64,000 nt of DNA from Flavobacterium luteum (lineage in GTDB: Bacteria > Bacteroidota > Bacteroidia > Flavobacteriales > Flavobacteriaceae), in assembly GCF_008806775.1 (NCBI RefSeq), contig NZ_WAEM01000003.1, positions 310,001-374,000 of the forward strand, read 5' to 3'. Position 1 is the first letter of the stretch. Every line of letters begins with the position of its first letter. Positions 7,530 to 17,405 of the stretch are shown one piece after another. The notes beneath the pieces are model-generated. The model searched no databases. It was given only the letters and a program-made list of their open reading frames with translations, and had not been told where the DNA came from. Position numbers and translations under genes: made by a program.

Positions 7530-9293
7530 TTATCGAATGGTCATTTCAAAAGGCATCGAAGCTTGAACGCCTCTTTTAGCTTGAACTTTTCTGATTTGTT
7601 CAATGACTTTATAGTTTTCTTCACCAACTTCTTCTTTGATAAAACTTTCTTTGGTTTTCATAAAAGGAACTCCAAGTTTACCTAATAAGTCTTCGAAGCT
7701 TTTGTTGTATTCTGGAAAATTTTGTGTTTTGTATTCCTTTGTTTTTACTAAATCGGCTGCAAACTTTATAGCATCATCCATACCTCCAATTTTATCAACC
7801 AAACCAATTTTTAGCGCGTCTGCTCCAGTCCAAACTCTGCCTTGAGCAATGCTATCTACTTGAGCAAAAGTCATTTTTCGACCTTTAGCAACACGATTTA
7901 CAAAAGTGCTGTATATTGTTTCAACACTTTCTTGAACAAAAGCACGGTAGTTATCGTCTAGTGGTTTAAAAATGCTATAGCCAGCAGCGTTTTCATTTGT
8001 ACTAACTTGCTCTACATTTATTCCTAAGTTTGATGTTACTTTAGTCAAATTTGGCAATATCCCAAAAACACCAATAGAACCTGTGATAGTATTTTTTTCG
8101 GCAAAAATGGTATTAGCATTACAAGCAATATAATACCCACCTGAAGCTGCTAAATTACCCATTGAGACTACAACGGGTTTTACTTTTTTAGTTAATTCTA
8201 GTTCTCGCCAAATCAAATCAGAAGTTAAGGCACTACCTCCCGGAGAATCAATACGCAAAACAATAGCCTTAATGTTTTTGTCTTTTCTGGCGTCTTGTAA
8301 AGCTCTTCTCATCGAACCTTCTCCCACTAGGTTTACATCACCTTCTCCACTTCCAATTTCGCCTTGAGCATAAATGATGGCAATTTTATCTTTTGCAGAA
8401 TTGTCTTTTGTTGTAGTTGCTACATTTTTAGCATACTCCAAAATAGAAACGGTATTGTAATCTTCCTCTTTTTCTACTTTCAATACTTTTCTAATAGCAT
8501 CATGATACACATCTTCATAAGCAATAACATCTACCATCTTTGTTGATTTTGCCATAGCTGGAGTTCTCGCTAAAAGCCCATCTGCAATCTGGTTTAGCTT
8601 GGTAACAGGGATATTTCTACTTTTAGAAATGTCTAAAAGCGTACTGTTCCAAAGCGAATTCAATAGCGTTGACATTTGTTCTCTATTAGCATCGCTCATT
8701 TTGTTTTCTAAGAAAGGCTCTACTGCACTTTTGAATTTTCCGTGTCGGATAACCTCCATTTTAATGCCATATTTTTCTTGAAAATCTTTAAAAAACATGA
8801 TTTCAGATGACAACCCCTTAAATTCCATTTCTCCAACAGGATTCAAATAAATGGTATTGGCAACAGAGTTTAAATAATATTCTTTTTGGCTATAGTTATT
8901 AGCATAGGCCATAACGAACTTTCCTGATTTTTTAAAGTCATTTAGTGCTTTTCGTACCGCTTTAATTTGAGCCATTCCTAGACTTGAATTATCATTTAAA
9001 ATAGAAATACCTTTAATGTTTTCGTCTGTTTTTGCAGCATTAATAGCATTAATAACATCCGATAATCCATCGTGTTTGGTTTCGTAATAATCAAATTCTT
9101 CAAAATTAAATTTTCCAGCATAATCAGTTTTAACTTCTGATAAATCCAATTCGATTACAGAATTCTTTTTAACATCGCTAGTTTCACCATCACCACCAAA
9201 TATGGTGGCTACAAATAGCATCCCGAAGAAAAGAATCATAAAAAAGACAAATAAACCAACTACTGTGGCCAATACATTTCCTAAAAATTTCAT
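7530..9293 (-). CDS. sppA: Signal peptide peptidase SppA, 67 kDa type
   Basis: Membrane-bound serine protease that degrades cleaved signal peptides. The frame is open from 9380, but the true start is most likely the ATG at 9293 (MKFLGNVLATVVG), directly before the membrane anchor, giving 587 residues. There are two tandem peptidase S49 domains, as in E. coli SppA. The general-base lysine is K188 in GKFKSAVEPF of the first domain. The nucleophile is S384 in LAASGGYY of the second, with IDSPGGSALTS just before it. A -7 type box on the minus strand (CAAATATA at 9378-9385) suggests a leader of about 75 nt. A single terminator follows. Confidence 0.95.
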   Translation of the reverse strand: MKFLGNVLATVVGLFVFFMILFFGMLFVATIFGGDGETSDVKKNSVIELDLSEVKTDYAGKFNFEEFDYYETKHDGLSDVINAINAAKTDENIKGISILNDNSSLGMAQIKAVRKALNDFKKSGKFVMAYANNYSQKEYYLNSVANTIYLNPVGEMEFKGLSSEIMFFKDFQEKYGIKMEVIRHGKFKSAVEPFLENKMSDANREQMSTLLNSLWNSTLLDISKSRNIPVTKLNQIADGLLARTPAMAKSTKMVDVIAYEDVYHDAIRKVLKVEKEEDYNTVSILEYAKNVATTTKDNSAKDKIAIIYAQGEIGSGEGDVNLVGEGSMRRALQDARKDKNIKAIVLRIDSPGGSALTSDLIWRELELTKKVKPVVVSMGNLAASGGYYIACNANTIFAEKNTITGSIGVFGILPNLTKVTSNLGINVEQVSTNENAAGYSIFKPLDDNYRAFVQESVETIYSTFVNRVAKGRKMTFAQVDSIAQGRVWTGADALKIGLVDKIGGMDDAIKFAADLVKTKEYKTQNFPEYNKSFEDLLGKLGVPFMKTKESFIKEEVGEENYKVIEQIRKVQAKRGVQASMPFEMTIR

Positions 9294-9423
9294 AATCTTA
9301 TTTTTTTTCTTTATTAGTTTTAAAAAGTTTAAAATTGTTACAAATTGTGTATTAAATAAATTTATTAACACTTGGTACAAATATACTTTATTCTAAAATT
9401 CTTTTAGTTAATTTGTGTTTTAT

Positions 9424-10557
9424 ATGGATAATCAAAATCAAGTAGTTTTAGCATTAGGCAGTAATCAAGGGAATCGATTAGAAACGATTCAGTCAGCTAT
9501 AGAATCTATTCATAATGAAGTAGGTACAGTTATTAAAGTTTCTAAGTTATACGAAACTCCTGCTTGGGGTTTTGATAGCGCGCCATTTTATAACTGTGCT
9601 CTAGTAGTGCATTCGCCCCTTTCAGCCGAGGCACTATTAGCAAAAGTTTTAGCATTAGAATTAAAATTAGGAAGAATACGGGCATCAGATGACGGATATC
9701 AAGCAAGGGTTATAGATATTGATGTTATTGCTTTTAATGAAGATGTTATTGCTTCAGAAAAACTTAAAGTGCCGCATCCCTTAATGCAAGAGCGTATGTT
9801 TGTATTGTTACCCATGCGAGATTTAAATTTAGATTGGCGACACCCAATACTGCAAAAATATTTACCAGAATTGTTAAAAGCTTCCGAAGATAAAAGCAAT
9901 TGCAAGGTCGTTCAAACTTTAGGGTTCCCTTTACAAAAAATTCCTTTGCAAAAATTCAATTACATCGCTATAGAAGGAAATATTGGTGCTGGAAAAACGA
10001 CATTAGTATCAAAAATTGCTCAGGATTTTAATGCAAAAACAGTTTTGGAGCGCTTTGCAGATAACCCTTTTTTGCCGAAATTTTATGAAGATCAAAATCG
10101 ATATGCATTTCCTCTTGAGATGTCATTTTTGGCCGATCGGTTCCAGCAAATTTCTGATGATTTAGCACAGTTTGATTTGTTCAAGGACTTTATAATTGCT
10201 GACTATCATATTTTTAAATCCTTGATTTTTGCAAAAGTTACACTTTCAGATGATGAATATAGATTGTATAGAAAACTCTTTGAGATTATTTATAAAGAAA
10301 TGCCAAAGCCCGATTTGTATATTTATTTGTATCAAAACACCGAACGGTTGTTAGAAAATATCAAGCAAAGAGGCAGAAGTTACGAGCAAGAAATTCCTGC
10401 AGAGTACCTGGATAAAATAAATTGGGGTTATCTAGATTATATTAAATCTCAAAGCGATTTAAACATCTTAATTATAGATGTTTCCGATAGGGATTTTATT
10501 AAAAACCAACAAGATTATGCATTTATATTAGAGGAAATTAGAAAGAAAACAATTTGA
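9424..10557 (+). CDS. folK: Fused HPPK (FolK) and deoxynucleoside kinase
   Basis: Two enzymes in one chain of 377 residues; I chose the ATG at 9424 over a GTG three codons upstream. The N-terminal half (to about 160) is 6-hydroxymethyl-7,8-dihydropterin pyrophosphokinase of folate synthesis. It begins LALGSNQGNR, has the ETPAWG loop, and carries RVIDIDVIAF with the two Mg2+-binding Asp. The C-terminal half (about 180 to the end) is a deoxynucleoside kinase of the dNK/dCK type. It has Walker A GNIGAGKTT, ERFADNPFL, the DRF segment and the arginine-rich lid KQRGRSYEQEI. It joins a folate step to nucleotide salvage. I recall the same arrangement from other Flavobacteriia, so it is a lineage feature and not an assembly artefact. 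It ends 3 bases from the convergent lectin gene, with no terminator visible between them. Confidence 0.92.
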   Translation: MDNQNQVVLALGSNQGNRLETIQSAIESIHNEVGTVIKVSKLYETPAWGFDSAPFYNCALVVHSPLSAEALLAKVLALELKLGRIRASDDGYQARVIDIDVIAFNEDVIASEKLKVPHPLMQERMFVLLPMRDLNLDWRHPILQKYLPELLKASEDKSNCKVVQTLGFPLQKIPLQKFNYIAIEGNIGAGKTTLVSKIAQDFNAKTVLERFADNPFLPKFYEDQNRYAFPLEMSFLADRFQQISDDLAQFDLFKDFIIADYHIFKSLIFAKVTLSDDEYRLYRKLFEIIYKEMPKPDLYIYLYQNTERLLENIKQRGRSYEQEIPAEYLDKINWGYLDYIKSQSDLNILIIDVSDRDFIKNQQDYAFILEEIRKKTI

Positions 10558-10560
10558 TTT

Positions 10561-12633
10561 TTATCTTTTTAAAGAAAAATGTCCTTTCTTAATCGGAATA
10601 CTTTCATCAATTTTTGCAACATACCAATAATCGTCTGATGGTAAAGTCTTTCCATTCAATGTGCCGTCCCATTGTTTATTTGTTATATTTAGTTGAGTAA
10701 TCAGTTTTCCGTATCTGTTGAATATGTCAATTTTAAATGTATGATACACTTCAATGTTTTTAACAGTCCAAAAATCATTAAAGCCATCATTATTTGGCGT
10801 GAAAAATTTAGGTATTGAAATGATTACAAAACGTTGTGAGTCCTTGCCACATTTGTTTTTATCTCTAACATATGCTGTGTAAAGGCCTCCTTTTTCAAAA
10901 TTAAAAATAGGCGAGTCTTGATAGTTTTTTCCATCAATTGAATATTCAAAATCTCCAATGCCATTTGTAACTATTAGTGCATTAAATTCTGTTACAATTA
11001 TCTCAGTTATTTTTGGTACAGTATTCTCAACAATAGTAATGTTCTTAGTTTTAGAGCAGTTTTCGGGAGAAGGGGAAGTCACAATTACAGAATAGTTTTT
11101 TGATCCATTTGTAAATATAGTTTGTGTTTTTTCTCCAGTTGACCAAAGATAGTTCATGTTGGCAACTCCAGCAGTTATAGGAATCGATTTGCCTTGACAG
11201 ATAATAATTTCTTCATCTGAAACATTAGGCAATGGATGAATAGTTATGTCTATAGGAGTTCTTTTTAAACTACTACAGCCTCTGTCTACAGCTTCTGCAT
11301 AATAAGTACCGCTTTGTTTGATAGTAGGAATCGTAACTTTTGCTCCAGTTGCTTCAATCTTAGTGCTAGTCATACTGCTGTACCAATTTACAGTTCCTGC
11401 ACTTGCATCAGCTTCCAGATTAACATCGCTTGCGCCACACAAAGTAATAGGATTGTTTAAAGATGTAATAGTGGGAATAGCTATTACATCTATTGAAAAA
11501 GGTATTCTTTCAGGACAACCAAAGTCATAATAATAGGTAGTTTTTTGAGTGAGTATTGGAGTTGTAAAAGTATTTCCTGTAGCAATCTTTACAATTCCAG
11601 TTGCATCTGTATACCAATCTAAAACTCCTTCTGGAAAGTTAAATGTTGTTGTTAGGGCTGTTTGAGAGCAAATAACCTCATCTGCTTTCAGTGATGGTTT
11701 AGCTTGCATGGTAATAGAAGTAGTTGTCGAAATTTCTATAATTGGATCACCAGGCATACCTCCATATTCAACTATATATCCTTTAGGTTGATAAGAACCG
11801 CTTGTTTCTCCTGCCTCAGGCAAATCATTCCATGAGCCTTGAATTCCAACTCCGGGTGCTGTAATATGAGCAAAATTTTCGGGTATTCCTCCATATTGAT
11901 TGGGTTCATTAGTGTTCCAAAAAGCAAAATTTGGGGTTGATCCATTAACTAAACCATTCCAAAATACAGTGCCTTTCTCTGGACCTGTTACCCATTTCCA
12001 TACGCTTTCATTTCCTTCATCTGAACCTCCAATCCAGCCAGTTCCTGCAGCTTGTTTTCCTACAAATATTGCTTCATCAGTACTAGTAATTGTCGTTAAA
12101 TACCCTTTAAGACCATAATAGGTACTTGCTTCTGCTGCTACTTTAGCATCATTCCATCGAATTCCTAGATTTGAAATAAATAGATAGTAATGATCTGTAG
12201 ATGGAAGATAGTTTGCATCACCAATATTTATTGAAAAAGTCCTGCTTCCTGTTTGAGATGAAGAGGAAGTATAAAATTCAACTTCTTTTATTGCTGTAAT
12301 AAAATCTATATAAGGAATTATAATACCAGTCGGGCTATATAGTTTTAGTTTACCTGTTGAAGTATTCCAATCGGAGGTAATTGTTGTGTGAGATCCAGAA
12401 AGTTTTAATTCATCTTCTCCAAAAATGTAGCCAGAAGATATTTGTATGTAGAATGCATCAGTTCCAGTATCATCAGGATCAACTATGGTAATGTCTGTTA
12501 CAATTTTTTGATTTGCTTTTGGACAATATTTTTGATTGCCTGTTGCCCTAACAATTGGCGCAACATTGGCATTGCTATCATTAGTAATGAAAAAAACTAT
12601 TGCAAAAAGTATAACTGAAATACATTTTTTCAT
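10561..12633 (-). CDS. T9SS type B sorted surface protein with C-type-lectin-like domain
   Basis: 690 residues with signal peptide (MKKCISVILFAIVFFITNDSNA). An N-terminal beta-rich region (25-145) opens with VAPIVRATGNQKYCPK. A C-type-lectin-like domain follows (about 148-292: GYLTTITSTDEA, the TGWIGG turn, WNTNEPNQYGG with the EPN sugar-binding signature, and GSWNDLP). Three or four Ig-like units come next, with the CHU_C-associated pattern (LTQKTTYYYDFGC, TIKQSGTYYAEAV). The last 85 residues (FFTPNNDGFNDFW...NRYGKLI...WDGTLNGKTLPSDDYW) are the gliding-motility-type C-terminal domain that directs T9SS export. It is probably a secreted or surface carbohydrate-binding protein. The EPN motif suggests mannose/glucose-type sugars, which is inference. 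It follows the TrmH gene by one base. Confidence 0.88.
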   Translation of the reverse strand: MKKCISVILFAIVFFITNDSNANVAPIVRATGNQKYCPKANQKIVTDITIVDPDDTGTDAFYIQISSGYIFGEDELKLSGSHTTITSDWNTSTGKLKLYSPTGIIIPYIDFITAIKEVEFYTSSSSQTGSRTFSINIGDANYLPSTDHYYLFISNLGIRWNDAKVAAEASTYYGLKGYLTTITSTDEAIFVGKQAAGTGWIGGSDEGNESVWKWVTGPEKGTVFWNGLVNGSTPNFAFWNTNEPNQYGGIPENFAHITAPGVGIQGSWNDLPEAGETSGSYQPKGYIVEYGGMPGDPIIEISTTTSITMQAKPSLKADEVICSQTALTTTFNFPEGVLDWYTDATGIVKIATGNTFTTPILTQKTTYYYDFGCPERIPFSIDVIAIPTITSLNNPITLCGASDVNLEADASAGTVNWYSSMTSTKIEATGAKVTIPTIKQSGTYYAEAVDRGCSSLKRTPIDITIHPLPNVSDEEIIICQGKSIPITAGVANMNYLWSTGEKTQTIFTNGSKNYSVIVTSPSPENCSKTKNITIVENTVPKITEIIVTEFNALIVTNGIGDFEYSIDGKNYQDSPIFNFEKGGLYTAYVRDKNKCGKDSQRFVIISIPKFFTPNNDGFNDFWTVKNIEVYHTFKIDIFNRYGKLITQLNITNKQWDGTLNGKTLPSDDYWYVAKIDESIPIKKGHFSLKR

Positions 12634-12634
12634 T

Positions 12635-13180
12635 TTATAAAGGATATTTATTTTTAATGATTTTTTGAAATAAATCCCAAATTACAATTCCAGTACTCAC
12701 AGATATATTTAATGAATGTTTAGTTCCTAATTGAGGAATTTCAATGCAACCATCGCAAATTTCAATTGCTTTTTGAGCAACCCCAAAAACTTCATTACCA
12801 AAAATCAGTGCATACTTTTTAGCAGTATCAATTTCAAAATCATTCAAATAGATAGAACTTTCTACCTGCTCTATGGCTAAAACGGTAATACTTTCTTTTT
12901 TTAATTTTTCAATTACTGACAAAACATTTTCGTGGTATTCCCAGTCTACAGTTTCGGTGGCTCCCAAAGCTGTTTTATGAATTTCTTTATTAGGTGGCGT
13001 TGCAGTTATACCACATAAATATATTTTTTCAATCAAAAAAGCGTCAGCAGTTCTAAAAACAGAACCAATATTATTTAAACTCCTCACATCGTCTAAAACT
13101 ATTATTAGAGGAGTTTTTGTGGCTATTTTAAAATCGTCAATAGATTTTCTTTTTAGTTCACTATTTTCAAGCTTTCGCAT
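12635..13180 (-). CDS. TrmH/SpoU-family RNA 2'-O-methyltransferase
   Basis: 181 residues, SPOUT fold. The three SpoU motifs are visible: NIGSVFRTADAF (residues 37-48), ALIFGNEVFGV near 127, and IPQLGTKHSLNISVSTGI near 148. It transfers methyl from SAM to a ribose 2'-OH of tRNA or rRNA; the target cannot be read from sequence. It lacks the extra N-terminal RNA-binding domain of RlmB-like members, which fits a small TrmH-type tRNA enzyme. The lectin gene begins one base after its stop, so the two probably share a message. Confidence 0.88.
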   Translation of the reverse strand: MRKLENSELKRKSIDDFKIATKTPLIIVLDDVRSLNNIGSVFRTADAFLIEKIYLCGITATPPNKEIHKTALGATETVDWEYHENVLSVIEKLKKESITVLAIEQVESSIYLNDFEIDTAKKYALIFGNEVFGVAQKAIEICDGCIEIPQLGTKHSLNISVSTGIVIWDLFQKIIKNKYPL

Positions 13181-13202
13181 AATGATTAATTGGGAATTTT
13201 AC

Positions 13203-13233
13203 AAAAAAGGCTTCCTAACAGGAAGCCTTTTTT
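13203..13233. terminator. Terminator after the DUF1573 gene
   Basis: A 14-bp perfect stem (AAAAAAGGCTTCCT / AGGAAGCCTTTTTT) with a tiny loop. On the minus strand it ends the DUF1573 transcript and separates it from the TrmH gene. Confidence 0.85.
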
Positions 13234-13252
13234 GTTATATATATTAAATTAA

Positions 13253-13759
13253 TTAGCTTTTTGTTGTAGGAGTTGCAGCAGGAACTTCATCAGCTAAAAC
13301 AGTACCTTTGATAGTTAATGTTTTAGTAGCTTGTCCTTCAGCATTTGACGTAACGGTAACTGTTTTTGTAAAAGCACCAACTCTGTCTGTAGCGTATTTA
13401 ACACCAATTTTACCTTTTGCACCTGGAGCAATTGGTTCTTTAGGAGTTGTTGGCACAGTACATCCACAAGACCCTTGGGTATTAGTAATAATTAATGGTT
13501 TAGAGCCATTGTTAGTAAAAACAAATTCGCGATTACCATCAGCATTGTGTGCAATAGTACCATAGTCTATGGTTTCGTTTTCAAAAAGCATCCCAGCTCC
13601 TTCTACTTTAGCACCAATAACTTTAGAAGCAATAACTTTTGGAGTTTCAGCAATTGCTGTTTTCTTCGCTAGCGTTTTTTTAGTTTTTTTTACTTGTTGA
13701 GCGTTAGAGTTTGCAATGCCAAAAATGGTTAACATTGCTAATAAGAATATTTTTTTCAT
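13253..13759 (-). CDS. DUF1573 domain secreted protein
   Basis: 168 residues with a clear signal peptide (MKKIFLLAMLTIFGIANSNAQ). A Lys-rich linker precedes the single DUF1573 Ig-like/ASH-type domain: NETIDYGTIAHNADGNREFVFTN at about 60-83, the cysteine pair in GSCGCTVP, APGAKGKI, and TVTSNAEG. DUF1573 proteins are common in Bacteroidota and their role is unknown, probably periplasmic or surface. A promoter with both boxes sits upstream and a strong terminator downstream, so the gene is monocistronic. Confidence 0.9.
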   Translation of the reverse strand: MKKIFLLAMLTIFGIANSNAQQVKKTKKTLAKKTAIAETPKVIASKVIGAKVEGAGMLFENETIDYGTIAHNADGNREFVFTNNGSKPLIITNTQGSCGCTVPTTPKEPIAPGAKGKIGVKYATDRVGAFTKTVTVTSNAEGQATKTLTIKGTVLADEVPAATPTTKS

Positions 13760-13786
13760 TTGTATTTTATAATTAAATTATTTAAA

Positions 13787-13813
13787 CAAATCTAAATATT
13801 TTTTTTAAAACAA
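13787..13813 (-). promoter_or_regulatory. Predicted promoter of the DUF1573 gene
   Basis: Minus strand TAGATTTG (13794-13787) matches TAnnTTTG. TTG (13813-13811) lies 16 bases upstream of it, one short of the usual 17-23. The start codon follows about 20 bases after the expected transcription start. Confidence 0.5.
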
Positions 13814-13918
13814 ATTATAAAATTTTCTTAAAAGATATTTTTTTTTAAGTATCAATATTTATTCCTTTTAAATTTTTAAATTCGCTGATGCATTTTTAGA
13901 CAATCTAAATAAATAAAA

Positions 13919-16555
13919 TTGGTAGCCAAAGAAAAAGAAGTTAAAGAAACTCCGTTAATGAAACAGTATAACGAAATCAAAAGGAAATATCCAGATGCTT
14001 GTTTGTTGTTTAGAGTCGGAGATTTTTATGAAACCTTTGGAGAAGATGCTGTTCGTGCTTCTAAGATTCTGGGAATAGTGTTAACAAAAAGAGGAGCAGG
14101 CTCATCAACCGAGACCGCTTTGGCGGGTTTTCCGCATCATTCTTTAAATACGTATTTGCCAAAATTAGTAAAAGCAGGACTTAGAGTAGCTATTTGCGAT
14201 CAGCTTGAAGATCCAAAAATGACCAAAACCATTGTTAAGAGAGGAGTTACGGAGTTGGTTACTCCAGGAGTTTCAATGAATGATGAGGTTTTACAATCGA
14301 AGTCGAATAATTTTTTAGCCTCTATTTATTTTGGAAAAAAAACTATTGGAATTTCTTTTCTAGATGTTTCAACTGGTGAGTTTCTTACTGCACAAGGTAA
14401 TAATGAATACATAGATAAATTATTGCAAAACTTTCAGCCTAGCGAAGTGCTTATTCCAAAACAAAATAAAGGTGATTTTAAGCAAAATTTTGGTGAAGAT
14501 TTTCATAATTTTTATCTTGAAGATTGGGTTTATAAAGAAGATTACGCTTTAGAAACGTTAATGAATCATTTTCAAACCAATTCGCTAAAAGGTTTTGGAG
14601 TTGAGGAGCTTACCGAAGGGATAATTGCTTCGGGAGCTATTTTATACTATTTGTCCGAAACTCAACACAATAAAAGACAACACATTACCGCCATACAGCG
14701 TATTGCTGAAGATGCTTATGTGTGGATGGATCGATTTACGATACGCAATTTAGAATTGTATCACAGTTACAACCCGAATGCCGTAACCTTATTAGATGTA
14801 ATTGATAAAACGCTTTCACCAATGGGAGCAAGATTGTTAAAACGATGGTTGGCTTTGCCATTAAAGGATATCAACAAAATTAGAAGCCGTCATGAAGTTG
14901 TAACGTATTTAAATGAAAATCAAGAAGTTTTAAAAAGCATTCAACATCAAATCAAACAAATTTCCGATTTAGAACGATTAATATCTAAAATTGCTACGGG
15001 TAAAGTGTCGCCTCGAGAGGTTGTTTATTTGTCAGCTTCTTTAGATGCTATAATTCCCATTAAAAATTTAGCACTTAGAAGTACACAAGAAGCAGTAAAA
15101 ATTATAGGAGACAGTTTGCATAGTTGTGATTTGCTTCGAGAAAAAATTAAAAAAACTTTAAATCAAGAAGCGCCGGTTGCAATTCAAAAAGGGAATGCTA
15201 TTGCAAAAGGGGTTCATGCTGAGTTGGATGATTTAAGAGCAATATCAAATTCAGGAAAAGAATATTTAGATGGGATTGAAAAACGCGAATCCGAAAAAAC
15301 AGGTATAACGTCTTTAAAAATTTCTTTTAATAATGTTTTTGGTTATTACATAGAAGTGAGAAATACCCACAAAGATAAAGTTCCAACAGATTGGATTCGT
15401 AAGCAAACATTGGTAAATGCTGAAAGGTATATTACCGAAGAATTAAAAGAATACGAAACGAAAATTTTAGGTGCAGAAGAAAAAATTCACAAATTAGAGT
15501 CTGAAATTTTCGACCAATTAGTCTCTTGGATTGCGACGTATATAAAACCCGTTCAATTAAACGCTAATTTAATTGCGCAGTTAGATTGTCTTACTTCTTT
15601 TGCTCAATTAGCTATCGAAAATAAATATGTTTGCCCAATACTTGATGAATCATATGAATTAACAATAAAAAACGGTCGACATCCCGTAATTGAAAAACAG
15701 CTGCCAGTTGGCACGCCATATATTTCTAATGATGTTTTTTTAGATCGAGAAGCCCAACAATTAATAATGATAACTGGACCTAATATGTCTGGTAAGTCAG
15801 CTATTTTAAGACAAACGGCTCTTATAGTTTTGCTTGCGCAAATGGGTAGCTTTGTTCCTGCTGATAGTTTGCAAATGGGGGTTGTTGATAAAATTTTTAC
15901 TAGAGTAGGGGCAAGCGATAATATTTCGATGGGAGAATCTACTTTTATGGTCGAAATGAACGAAACAGCTTCTATTTTGAATAATATTTCGGATAGGAGT
16001 TTGGTGTTGTTAGATGAAATAGGACGTGGTACAAGTACTTATGATGGAATTTCAATAGCTTGGGCAATAGCTGAATATTTGCACGAACATCCATCCAAAC
16101 CTAAAACTCTTTTTGCTACGCATTATCATGAATTAAATGAAATGTCGGATTCATTAGATGGAATTCAGAATTATAATGTTTCTGTAAAAGAATTGAAAAA
16201 CACCGTTTTGTTTGTTAGAAAATTAGTAAAAGGCGGAAGTGCTCATAGTTTTGGTATTCATGTTGCAAAAATGGCTGGAATGCCACAAACAGTTATTTTG
16301 AAAGCCCAAAAATTATTAAAAAAATTAGAAAAAGACCATTCAAGCGAAGCCCTAAATGGTTTGAAATCAACTAAGGAAGGCTCGAGCCTGAAAGCCGAAC
16401 AGGCGCAGCAAATTCAAATGAGTTTTTTTAATTTAGACGATCCTTTATTGGAAGAAATTAAAGAGGAGATTTTAAATCTTGATATTAATACATTAACTCC
16501 AATTGAAGCGATGATGAAGTTGAATGAAATAAAGAGAATGCTTTTAAAAAAGTAA
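13919..16555 (+). CDS. mutS: DNA mismatch repair protein MutS
   Basis: 878 residues, standard MutS length. Mismatch-reading motif GDFYETF is at 34-40 (Phe36, Glu38). Walker [10 protein letters not shown] is at 619-627, Walker B VLLDE ends at 700, followed by [10 protein letters not shown], and the ATPase His is in FATHYHE. The start appears to be TTG at 13919. The first ATG in frame is codon 14 (13958), but the preceding residues KETPLMKQY correspond to the conserved N-terminal MutS segment and there is no upstream ATG. The protein binds mispairs as a dimer and recruits MutL, which is not in the window. Monocistronic; no terminator seen before the tRNA promoter. Confidence 0.95.
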   Translation: MVAKEKEVKETPLMKQYNEIKRKYPDACLLFRVGDFYETFGEDAVRASKILGIVLTKRGAGSSTETALAGFPHHSLNTYLPKLVKAGLRVAICDQLEDPKMTKTIVKRGVTELVTPGVSMNDEVLQSKSNNFLASIYFGKKTIGISFLDVSTGEFLTAQGNNEYIDKLLQNFQPSEVLIPKQNKGDFKQNFGEDFHNFYLEDWVYKEDYALETLMNHFQTNSLKGFGVEELTEGIIASGAILYYLSETQHNKRQHITAIQRIAEDAYVWMDRFTIRNLELYHSYNPNAVTLLDVIDKTLSPMGARLLKRWLALPLKDINKIRSRHEVVTYLNENQEVLKSIQHQIKQISDLERLISKIATGKVSPREVVYLSASLDAIIPIKNLALRSTQEAVKIIGDSLHSCDLLREKIKKTLNQEAPVAIQKGNAIAKGVHAELDDLRAISNSGKEYLDGIEKRESEKTGITSLKISFNNVFGYYIEVRNTHKDKVPTDWIRKQTLVNAERYITEELKEYETKILGAEEKIHKLESEIFDQLVSWIATYIKPVQLNANLIAQLDCLTSFAQLAIENKYVCPILDESYELTIKNGRHPVIEKQLPVGTPYISNDVFLDREAQQLIMITGPNMSGKSAILRQTALIVLLAQMGSFVPADSLQMGVVDKIFTRVGASDNISMGESTFMVEMNETASILNNISDRSLVLLDEIGRGTSTYDGISIAWAIAEYLHEHPSKPKTLFATHYHELNEMSDSLDGIQNYNVSVKELKNTVLFVRKLVKGGSAHSFGIHVAKMAGMPQTVILKAQKLLKKLEKDHSSEALNGLKSTKEGSSLKAEQAQQIQMSFFNLDDPLLEEIKEEILNLDINTLTPIEAMMKLNEIKRMLLKK

Positions 16556-16621
16556 TTATTTTACGTAAACAAAAGGGAATCAAAGAGTTAATAAACGACT
16601 ATTTTTTTTATATAAAAACAC

Positions 16622-16651
16622 TTGTAGAATTGAATTAAAGTATTAAATTTG
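16622..16651 (+). promoter_or_regulatory. Promoter of the tRNA-Gly/tRNA-Leu unit
   Basis: TTG (16622-16624), 19-bp spacer, TAAATTTG (16644-16651): a full match to the Bacteroidota -33/-7 consensus. Transcription would start about 40 bases before tRNA-Gly. Confidence 0.7.
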
Positions 16652-16700
16652 CCCTCGCAATACACAATAAGTATTTGTAGTTCTTTATAAAAATTGAAAT

Positions 16701-16773
16701 GCGAAAATAGCTCAGTTGGTAGAGCGCGACCTTGCCAAGGTCGAGGTCGCGGGTTCGAGCCCCGTTTTTCGCT
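16701..16773 (+). tRNA. tRNA-Gly (anticodon GCC)
   Basis: 73-nt cloverleaf: acceptor GCGAAAA/TTTTCGC, D-arm AGCTCAGTTGGTAGAGC, anticodon stem GACCT with loop TTGCCAA giving GCC, and T-arm GGGTTCGAGCCCC. Discriminator T. The 3' CCA is not encoded. It is co-transcribed with the tRNA-Leu 65 bases on. Confidence 0.95.
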
Positions 16774-16838
16774 CAAACCATATTAATCGAAAGCTATATA
16801 GTTAATTTTTATTTGCTAAGAATACTAAAAAGTAAAAC

Positions 16839-16924
16839 GCTCGGATGGTGAAATTGGTAGACACGCTGGACTTAAAATCCAGTGAACAGCAATGTTCGTG
16901 CGGGTTCAAGTCCCGCTCTGAGTA
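16839..16924 (+). tRNA. tRNA-Leu (anticodon UAA)
   Basis: 86-nt class II tRNA. Acceptor GCTCGGA/TCTGAGT includes G-U pairs. The anticodon stem CTGGA/TCCAG has loop CTTAAAA (anticodon TAA). It has a long variable arm (GAACAGCAATGTTC) and T-arm CGGGTTCAAGTCCCG. Discriminator A; CCA not encoded. A terminator follows at once. Confidence 0.95.
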
Positions 16925-16928
16925 CAAG

Positions 16929-16955
16929 AAAGCTTCAAACATAGTTTGAAGCTTT
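16929..16955 (+). terminator. Terminator of the tRNA unit
   Basis: AAAGCTTCAAAC / GTTTGAAGCTTT, 12-bp stem, 3-nt loop, followed by a T-run; starts 5 bases after tRNA-Leu. Confidence 0.85.
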
Positions 16956-16980
16956 TTTTATTTTAAACACAATTTAATTT

Positions 16981-17340
16981 ATGGGTGCTTTTGTAATCAG
17001 TAAAAGATTTGACGATTATTATAAATTTGTTTTCACTTCAAGAAAAGGGAAGGCAATTTTTACAAGTTTTCGCTATGAGTTAAAATTTGAATGTGAAGAA
17101 GGAATAGAATATTTTAAAAATGAAATTGAAACAATAACATTTGTAAAAGCAAAAACCGCAGGGGGAAAATTTTATTTTAAAATAATGTTAGAAGAAGTCC
17201 ATTTTGCAACTAGTAGAAAGTATACCACCGAGTTGTTGCTTCAAAAAGGAATTACAGAAATACAGAAGTATGCTCAAAAATCAGAAGTTTTAGATTTTTC
17301 CTCAAATGATTTGGTTTTTCCCGAGATAGATTCTTTTTAA
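16981..17340 (+). CDS. DUF1508 (YegP-like) domain protein
   Basis: 119 residues, no signal peptide. The start MGAFVISKRFDDYYKFVFTS and the following GKAIFTSFRY...CEEGIEYFKNE fit the DUF1508 repeat (YegP family), whose members are short cytosolic proteins of unknown role. One clear unit is visible; the second half may hold a diverged copy. It lies between two terminators, so it is its own transcription unit. Confidence 0.72.
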   Translation: MGAFVISKRFDDYYKFVFTSRKGKAIFTSFRYELKFECEEGIEYFKNEIETITFVKAKTAGGKFYFKIMLEEVHFATSRKYTTELLLQKGITEIQKYAQKSEVLDFSSNDLVFPEIDSF

Positions 17341-17359
17341 ACTAAATTTGAAGTATAAA

Positions 17360-17382
17360 AAAACCCCGTAAAGCGGGGTTTT
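17360..17382. terminator. Bidirectional terminator
   Basis: AAAACCCCG / CGGGGTTTT, 9-bp GC-rich stem with a 5-nt loop and runs of A and T on both sides, between convergent genes. Confidence 0.88.
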
Positions 17383-17405
17383 AAAATCTTTAGAAAAGTT
17401 TCTAA

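Noticed and set aside
16588..16776. Minus-strand frame covering the tRNA-Gly(GCC)
   Set aside because: Its best-looking part (SNPRPRPWQGRALPTEL) is the typical false translation of a tRNA gene.
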